In this document: positions 58,992 to 64,000 of the stretch, piece by piece
Layout of the letters: every line of letters starts with the position of its first letter
How positions within the stretch are numbered: the first letter of the stretch is position 1
Position numbers and translations under genes: made by a program
From: Flavobacterium crocinum
Lineage (GTDB): Bacteria > Bacteroidota > Bacteroidia > Flavobacteriales > Flavobacteriaceae
Assembly (NCBI RefSeq): GCF_003122385.1
Contig: NZ_CP029255.1
Span: 558,001-622,000 of the forward strand
DNA length: 64,000 nucleotides
Direction: 5' to 3'
The notes under the pieces: generated by a model
What the model saw: the letters and a program-made list of their open reading frames with translations, nothing else
Databases searched by the model: none
What the model was told of the DNA's origin: nothing

Positions 58992-61358
58992 ATGAAAAAC
59001 GCTGTCCAAGTCGGATTTTGGGAAAAACTGGCCCGAATTATACTTAAAAACAGAATAACAATTTTAGTTATTCTTTCCCTGTTAACTATTTTCCTTGGTT
59101 ATCAATGGAAAAACCTGTCTATGACTTATACCGAAGCCAACTTGCTTCCAAAAGATCATATTGCAAATAAAGAATATCAAAAATTCCTGGATAAGTTTGG
59201 TGAAGAAGGAAACCTTATTGTTATTGGTTTTAAAGATCCTAAATTTTTTACTCCAAAAAATTATGCAGCCTGGACCGAATTGATGAACGGTCTGAAAAAA
59301 GCGAAAGAAGTAGATTTAGTGATTTCTTTAAATGATTTAAAGAAACTGGAAAAAGATACGGTAAATCAAAAATTCGTTTTAGCACCATTTATTGAAGAAA
59401 GTAAAGCACTTGATCCAGCTTATTTAAAAAGTGTTCAGTATGATTTGTTTCATAATCTTCCTTTTTACGAAGGGCTTTTATTTAACAAAGAAAGCGGGAG
59501 TGTACGTTCTGCTATTTACATGAACAAAGCTCTGGTAAATACGGCTGAAAGAAAAACTTTTATCTTAAATGATTTAGTTCCGAAAATCGATAAATTCGAA
59601 AAAACTACCGGAATTGATCTTAAAGTTTCAGGAATGCCATACATCCGTACGATTAATGCGGATAATATGAAAGGCGAAATTGGACTTTTTATTGGAGCTT
59701 CTTTATTGACGGTTTCTTTGATTTTCTTTTTCTTTTTCCGTTCGTTCAGAGCTACATTTATTTCGATTTGTATTTTAATTGTCGGTGTAACCTGGTCGTT
59801 TGGAACGCTTGGATTATTTGGTTATAAAATCACGATTTTAACGGCTATTATTCCGCCGCTGATTATTGTAATCGGAATTACCAACTGTATTTTCCTGATT
59901 AATAAATACCAGCAGGAAATCAAGATTCATAATAATCAGGCAAAAGCTTTACAGCGTGTTATTTCGAAAATCGGTTCTTCGACTTTGATGACCAATTTAA
60001 CGGCTGCGATTGGTTTTGCAACTTTGATGATTACAGGAAACGAATTGCTTTTTGAATTTGGTTTGGTAACTTCTATCAACGTGCTTTCTGTTTATACTCT
60101 GACACTTTTTATCGTGCCAATTATCTACAGTTTTATGCCATTGCCAAAAGCAAAACATTTATATCACTTAGACAAAACTTATATCTCAACTTTACTGAAT
60201 ACGGTTGCAACGGTTGTAAAAGGAAAAAAGACCATCGTTTACATTATTTATGCAGTCCTTTTTGTGGTAAGTTTAAATGGAGTAAGACAAATGAAAGTGT
60301 CGGGAAGTTTGATTGGTGAAATGCCGAAAAGTGCTTCTTTCTTTAAAGATATTTTATTTTACGAAAAAGAATTTAACGGAGTTATGCCGCTGGAAATCAT
60401 GATTGATACCAAAAAGAAAAAAGGTGTCATGAAGCCGGCTACGATTCGTAAAATGGATGAATTGCAAAATACCATTTCTGAAATTCCAGAATTGGCAAAA
60501 CCGGTTTCAGTTGTCAATTTGGTTAAATATGCCAAACAAGCTTTCTACAACGGAAACCCTGAATATTACCAATTGCCAACTTCTCAGGAACAGACTTTTA
60601 TTTTAGGTTATGCTAAAAATGCAACCAAAAACAGCAAAGAAAATCTAATGAAAGCTTACGTTGATTCGACTGGACAATATGCGAGAATCACGACTTTCAT
60701 GAAAGATATCGGAACAGATGAAATGGCAAAAGTAGAAGGAAAACTCCGCACAAAAATTGATGAAATTTTCCCGAAAGACCGTTACGAAGTTACGATTACC
60801 GGAAAAGCATTGGTTTTCCAAAAAGGAACAACTTATCTGGCGCATAACTTAATCGAATCTTTATTGTTTGCAATTGCAACTATTGCAATTTTGATGCTGT
60901 ATTTATTCCGTTCGTTCAAAATGGTAGCAGCTTCTTTGATTACGAATATTTTACCGCTTTGTATTACTTCCGGATTAATGGGTTATTTCGGAATTCCGTT
61001 AAAACCTTCAACGATTTTGGTATTCAGTATCGCTTTCGGAATCTCGGTTGATAATGCAATTCAGTTTATGGCGAAATACAAAGATGAATTAATTCAAAAT
61101 AGAGGAAAAGTAAAAAAATCTGTTTTCAGCGCTTTAAGAGAAACCGGAGTAAGTACATTCTACACTTCTATCGTTTTGATTTTAGGTTTTGCGACTTTTA
61201 CTTTATCAAGTTTCAGCGGCACAATTGCTTTAGGAGGATTAATTTCCTGTACTTTGGTTTTTGCGATGTTTGCTAACTTGGTGGTTTTACCATCATTAGT
61301 TTTAACTTTTGAGAAGAAGAAAACTAAGAAAGAGGAATTGGAGAATTTGGAAAAGTAG
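58992..61358 (+). CDS. MMPL/RND-family transporter
   Basis: A 788-residue inner-membrane transporter of the RND superfamily (MMPL branch). There are twelve helices in two repeats. Each repeat begins with one helix and a large periplasmic domain, followed by five helices (about 235-400 and 620-770). The proton-relay Asp lies in helix 10 (FGISVDNAIQFMAKYK). It probably exports or shuttles hydrophobic molecules such as lipids or hopanoid-like compounds. There are no adaptor or outer-membrane-channel genes next to it, so it may act alone. Confidence 0.87.
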   Translation: MKNAVQVGFWEKLARIILKNRITILVILSLLTIFLGYQWKNLSMTYTEANLLPKDHIANKEYQKFLDKFGEEGNLIVIGFKDPKFFTPKNYAAWTELMNGLKKAKEVDLVISLNDLKKLEKDTVNQKFVLAPFIEESKALDPAYLKSVQYDLFHNLPFYEGLLFNKESGSVRSAIYMNKALVNTAERKTFILNDLVPKIDKFEKTTGIDLKVSGMPYIRTINADNMKGEIGLFIGASLLTVSLIFFFFFRSFRATFISICILIVGVTWSFGTLGLFGYKITILTAIIPPLIIVIGITNCIFLINKYQQEIKIHNNQAKALQRVISKIGSSTLMTNLTAAIGFATLMITGNELLFEFGLVTSINVLSVYTLTLFIVPIIYSFMPLPKAKHLYHLDKTYISTLLNTVATVVKGKKTIVYIIYAVLFVVSLNGVRQMKVSGSLIGEMPKSASFFKDILFYEKEFNGVMPLEIMIDTKKKKGVMKPATIRKMDELQNTISEIPELAKPVSVVNLVKYAKQAFYNGNPEYYQLPTSQEQTFILGYAKNATKNSKENLMKAYVDSTGQYARITTFMKDIGTDEMAKVEGKLRTKIDEIFPKDRYEVTITGKALVFQKGTTYLAHNLIESLLFAIATIAILMLYLFRSFKMVAASLITNILPLCITSGLMGYFGIPLKPSTILVFSIAFGISVDNAIQFMAKYKDELIQNRGKVKKSVFSALRETGVSTFYTSIVLILGFATFTLSSFSGTIALGGLISCTLVFAMFANLVVLPSLVLTFEKKKTKKEELENLEK

Positions 61359-61451
61359 TTTTTGTTTGCCACGAATTTCTCGAATTTGCACTAATTTAAA
61401 AAACATAAATCTTTGTAAAAGTTTTGAACTTTGACAAAGATTAACGCACAG

Positions 61452-61553
61452 TTTGTCATTCCGAGGAACGAGGAATCTCACTCGGAAATCGACAAAGATT
61501 GGCGACTTACTTTACGGAAATACTCGTGTGATTTCTCCTTCGTCGAAATGACA
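61452..61553. repeat. GTCATTCCGAGGAACGAGG palindrome
   Basis: TTTGTCATTCCGAGGAACG (from 61453) pairs with the CTTCGTCGAAATGACAAA tail. The middle contains GAAATCGACAAAGATTGG, the inverse of CTTTGTCGA in the copies at 40906 and 54658. It is a variant of that family. Confidence 0.7.
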
Positions 61554-61590
61554 AAAAAGAGGCAAAAAACTTCTTTTGAAACCGAATACC

Positions 61591-61670
61591 CTAGCCCCGA
61601 TCGAAGCGGCATCCTTTCTATTTTTTCTTTAAAAATAGAAAGATATAGCGAAGAGCGGGAAACAGCTTCA
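61591..61670 (+). other. Candidate structured RNA element (TAGCCCCGATCGAAGCGG type)
   Basis: TAGCCCCGATCGAAGCGGCA (from 61592) and TATAGCGAAGAGCGGGAAAC (from 61644) form two halves of one long imperfect stem with purine-rich internal loops, closed by a TTCTATTTTT/AAAAATAGAA hairpin. From memory, near-identical strings occur in other Flavobacterium intergenic regions. It sits just upstream of the asnS promoter. Its function is unknown. Confidence 0.5.
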
Positions 61671-61689
61671 AAAATTAATTATTATCGAT

Positions 61690-61697
61690 TATATTTG
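61690..61697 (+). promoter_or_regulatory. -7 box of asnS
   Basis: TATATTTG is a perfect TAnnTTTG, 45 bp before the asnS ATG. Confidence 0.65.
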
Positions 61698-61742
61698 CAG
61701 TTGTTCAAAACGAATATTATTTAATATCAATTATATATAAAA

Positions 61743-63188
61743 ATGAAACACACAAAAGTTAGAGACTTATTAAACAGTACGACGACGTTACAGGAAGTGA
61801 ATGCAAAAGGTTGGGTGAGAACTTTTAGAAATAATCAGTTCATCGCGCTTAATGACGGTTCTACAATTAATAATATACAATGTGTTGTTGATTTTGAAAA
61901 TACACCAGAAGAAACTTTAAAAAGAATTACAACCGGAGCTTCGGTTTCTGTAATTGGAACTTTGGTTGAAAGTAAAGGTGCAGGTCAGAAATACGAGATT
62001 CAGGTTACGAAATTGGAAATCCTTGGAGATTCGGATGCGGAGAAATTTCCAATGCAACCTAAAAAACACTCTTTAGAATTTTTACGTGAAAATGCTCACT
62101 TGCGTGTACGTACAAATGCTTTTGGAGCGATTATGCGTGTGCGTTCGGTATTGTCTTATGCGGTTCACAAATATTTTCAGGACAAAGGTTTCGTTTATGT
62201 AAACACGCCAATTATCACTGGAGCTGATGCTGAAGGTGCAGGAGAAATGTTCCAGGTTACTTCATTGCCATTGGATAATCTTCCAAAAAATGAAGAAGGA
62301 AACATTGATTTCAAAAAAGATTTCTTTGGAAAACATACCAACTTAACGGTTTCTGGACAATTAGAAGGTGAAACTTTTGCTATGGCTTTGGGTCAGATTT
62401 ATACTTTTGGACCAACTTTTAGAGCAGAAAACTCAAACACTTCTCGTCACTTGGCAGAATTCTGGATGATTGAGCCTGAAGTTGCTTTCAACGACTTGGA
62501 TGACAACATGGATTTGGCTGAAGATTTTATTCAGTACGTAATTAAATATGCTTTAGACAACTGTAAAGACGATTTAAAATTCTTAGAAGGAAGACTTTTA
62601 GAAGAAGAAAAATCAAAACCACAGGCTGAAAGAAGCGAAATGGCATTGTTAGAGAAATTGAACTTCGTATTGGAGAACAACTTCAAACGTGTTTCTTATA
62701 CAGAAGCAATTGACATTTTAAGAGATTCAACTCCAAATAAAAAGAAGAAATTCCAGTATTTAATCAACGAATGGGGAGCTGATTTACAGTCGGAACACGA
62801 ACGTTTCCTGGTTGAAAAACACTTTAAATGTCCGGTAATTTTATACGATTACCCGGCAAACATCAAAGCGTTTTACATGCGTTTGAACGACAATACTGAA
62901 CCAGGAAGAGAAACAGTTCGTGCAATGGACATCCTTTTCCCAGGAATCGGAGAAATCGTTGGTGGTTCTGAAAGAGAAGAGCGTTACGATGTTCTGGTTG
63001 AGAAAATGGAAAAACTTGGAATTGACAAAGAAGAATTATACTGGTATTTAGACACCAGAAGATTTGGATCAGCAACTCACGCAGGTTTCGGTTTAGGATT
63101 TGAGCGTTTGGTATTGTTTGTAACTGGAATGACAAACATCAGAGACGTAATTCCTTTCCCAAGAACTCCTGGTAGCGCGGAATTCTAG
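61743..63188 (+). CDS. asnS: asparaginyl-tRNA synthetase
   Basis: A 481-residue class II synthetase that charges tRNA-Asn. An N-terminal OB-fold anticodon domain (about 15-100; [19 protein letters not shown]) is followed by the class II core: motif 1 near [20 protein letters not shown], motif 2 [20 protein letters not shown] (about 226-245), and motif 3 [20 protein letters not shown] (about 447-466). It is full length. The next gene on the strand is GxxExxY, then rpoN; asnS-rpoN order is common in Bacteroidota. Confidence 0.97.
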   Translation: MKHTKVRDLLNSTTTLQEVNAKGWVRTFRNNQFIALNDGSTINNIQCVVDFENTPEETLKRITTGASVSVIGTLVESKGAGQKYEIQVTKLEILGDSDAEKFPMQPKKHSLEFLRENAHLRVRTNAFGAIMRVRSVLSYAVHKYFQDKGFVYVNTPIITGADAEGAGEMFQVTSLPLDNLPKNEEGNIDFKKDFFGKHTNLTVSGQLEGETFAMALGQIYTFGPTFRAENSNTSRHLAEFWMIEPEVAFNDLDDNMDLAEDFIQYVIKYALDNCKDDLKFLEGRLLEEEKSKPQAERSEMALLEKLNFVLENNFKRVSYTEAIDILRDSTPNKKKKFQYLINEWGADLQSEHERFLVEKHFKCPVILYDYPANIKAFYMRLNDNTEPGRETVRAMDILFPGIGEIVGGSEREERYDVLVEKMEKLGIDKEELYWYLDTRRFGSATHAGFGLGFERLVLFVTGMTNIRDVIPFPRTPGSAEF

Positions 63189-63192
63189 TAAG

Positions 63193-63368
63193 TTTTGCCA
63201 CGAAGGCACTAAGACGCTAAGTTTATTTTTAAACTAACTAAATTAAAGACTCAAAAAAAAATTAAAATAATACCACGAAGACGCAAATTCACAAGTATTA
63301 TTTTATTGTTTGATAAAGATTTAAAAACTTTCAAAAAAACTTTGTGCCTTAGTGCCTTCGTGGCAAAA
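63193..63368. repeat. Inverted repeat upstream of the GxxExxY gene
   Basis: TTTTGCCACGAAGGCACTAA (from 63193) is matched in inverse by TTAGTGCCTTCGTGGCAAAA (63349-63368); over 29 bases the two arms differ at three positions. Further copies of the right-hand arm lie at 63845-63870 and 63891-63919, on the other side of the gene. Confidence 0.82.
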
Positions 63369-63380
63369 CCAAAAAAATAT

Positions 63381-63776
63381 ATGCTCTCTGAAAGAACGGA
63401 AGAAATTGGAAAAATAATTGTAAACTCAGCATTTAAGGTTCATAAACAACTTGGACCTGGATTATTAGAAAGAGTTTATGAAGCTTGTCTAGCTCACGAA
63501 ATTGCTAAAGCCGGTCTTGATGTAAAACGTCAAGTTGACATTCCAATCGTGTATGACGGAATTGAATTTAGCGAAGGCTTAAGATTAGATTTACTGATTG
63601 AAGATTCTATAATTATAGAAATAAAAGCAGTTGAGCAAATGAATCCAGTTTGGGAAGCACAAATTATTAGTCAGTTAAAATTGCTGAATAAAGATTTAGG
63701 CTTTTTAATTAATTTCAATGTTCCGTTGATAAAGAGCGGTATCAGAAGATTTATAAATACGAAAAAAGTATTTTGA
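63381..63776 (+). CDS. GxxExxY protein (PD-(D/E)XK nuclease-like)
   Basis: A 131-residue protein with the family motif GPGLLERVYEACL (about 26-38). The PD-(D/E)XK-like core follows: GLRLDLLIEDSIIIEIKAVE, where D, E and K form the usual triad, then the helix WEAQIISQLKLLNKDLGFLI. The start at 63381 (MLSERTEE) avoids the upstream repeat, which the longer frame would translate. Members are widespread, occur singly and have no proven substrate. Here the gene is bracketed by repeat arms of one family, which suggests mobility or repeat-linked spread. Confidence 0.87.
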   Translation: MLSERTEEIGKIIVNSAFKVHKQLGPGLLERVYEACLAHEIAKAGLDVKRQVDIPIVYDGIEFSEGLRLDLLIEDSIIIEIKAVEQMNPVWEAQIISQLKLLNKDLGFLINFNVPLIKSGIRRFINTKKVF

Positions 63777-63844
63777 AACTCTCAGTAAAATTAGAACGCA
63801 AACAAAAATTTGTGTCTTAACGCCCAGTATTAAAATAAAAAAAA

Positions 63845-63919
63845 TTGTGTCTTAGTGCCTTTGTGGCAAGACACAAAAAAACAAATAAAACTTTGTGCCT
63901 TCGCGCCTTAGTGGCAAAA
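63845..63919. repeat. Right-hand repeat copies after the GxxExxY gene
   Basis: GTCTTAGTGCCTTTGTGGCA (63849-63868) and GTGCCTTCGCGCCTTAGTGG (63895-63914) are copies of the repeat arm at 63338-63368, in the same sense. They reach to within 16 bp of rpoN. Confidence 0.78.
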
Positions 63920-63934
63920 AATAGCGCCTTAACT

Positions 63935-64000
63935 ATGCTCAAGCAATTTTTAAATTTAAAATTATCCCAAAAATTATCTCCACAGCAAATTCAGCTGATG
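63935..64000 (+). CDS. rpoN: RNA polymerase sigma-54 factor, 5' end only
   Basis: The first 22 codons read MLKQFLNLKLSQKLSPQQIQ and then LM, the typical N terminus of sigma-54, whose Gln-rich region I binds the enhancer-binding activator. The rest of the gene lies past the window. The position after asnS agrees with known Bacteroidota gene order. Repeats fill the space directly upstream. Confidence 0.85.
   Translation, partial: MLKQFLNLKLSQKLSPQQIQLM

Noticed and set aside
61431..61724. 97-residue frame before asnS
   Set aside because: It reads through the palindrome (FVIPRNEES) and the structured element (SPDRSGI) and ends past the asnS promoter, so it is a repeat translation, not a gene.
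63306..63380. Upstream extension of the GxxExxY gene
   Set aside because: It translates the repeat arm; family length and motif position fit the start at 63381.

Overview
The window is one chromosomal stretch of a Flavobacterium-like bacterium (Bacteroidota, Flavobacteriia). The evidence is the AT-rich composition, the housekeeping gene set and order, a type IX secretion C-terminal sorting domain, a TonB-dependent receptor with a carboxypeptidase-like N-domain, lipoproteins carrying an S-D-D type surface-export signal, weak Shine-Dalgarno sites, and repeated TAnnTTTG -7 promoter boxes. No rRNA, tRNA, CRISPR array, transposase or prophage was recognised. Both ends cut genes: a CtpA-type protease at the left and rpoN at the right.

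Layout. 1-5.5 kb: protease, dCMP deaminase, HupE/UreJ membrane protein, TerB-like protein, fructose-1,6-bisphosphatase, GNAT acetyltransferase, aspartokinase. 5.6-11.8 kb: a low-GC accessory island built around a double-glycine bacteriocin-like peptide with a divergent XRE regulator, several small membrane proteins, a membrane-anchored thioredoxin-like protein, a C39-peptidase ABC exporter, a frameshifted membrane gene, and DUF1648 (SdpI-like) and DUF5808 proteins. 11.9-16 kb: a 1144-residue predicted outer-membrane protein and a secreted Lys/Ala-rich protein ending in a PBCV-type basic adaptor domain. 16.5-25.5 kb: a glycosyltransferase, then a probable phosphate-response island with an OprO/P-type porin, a PhoR/PhoB-like pair, a TonB-dependent receptor and a surface lipoprotein. 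25.7-34.5 kb: a protein that is almost only a T9SS sorting domain, a LuxE-like enzyme, tyrS, an epimerase, pyrC, a glycosyltransferase, DUF4271, hemD and an Lrp-type regulator. 34.7-40.6 kb: a zinc protease, a TPR histidine kinase with a NarL-type regulator, an MmpS-like lipoprotein and a sigma factor operon. 41.1-54.6 kb: leuS, ftsX-DUF3098-uppP-truB, a toxin-antitoxin pair, a thioredoxin-like protein, pyrH-frr and a DUF5686 protein. 54.9-64 kb: a cation/proton antiporter, a LytTR/LytS pair, an MMPL transporter, asnS, a GxxExxY protein and the start of rpoN.

Two systems deserve most attention. The first is the bacteriocin island: the precursor has three cysteines, the exporter has its own leader peptidase (with Asn where the catalytic Asp is expected), a thiol oxidoreductase is translationally coupled to that exporter, and many small two-helix membrane proteins are immunity candidates. 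The second is regulatory. The porin, TonB receptor and lipoprotein promoters all carry an array of TAACA-like half-sites spaced exactly 11 bp apart, and in all three the last half-site starts 18 bp before the TTTG of the -7 box. This looks like a Bacteroidota PHO box read by the adjacent PhoB-like regulator.

Intergenic DNA is crowded with dispersed inverted repeats: CCCGTGG hairpins, GTCATCCTGAG palindromes, GCCACGAAGGCACTAAG ends, ATTCCAAATTCC hairpins and CAGTATTCAG tracts. Some are nested inside one another, and one group brackets the GxxExxY nuclease-like gene.
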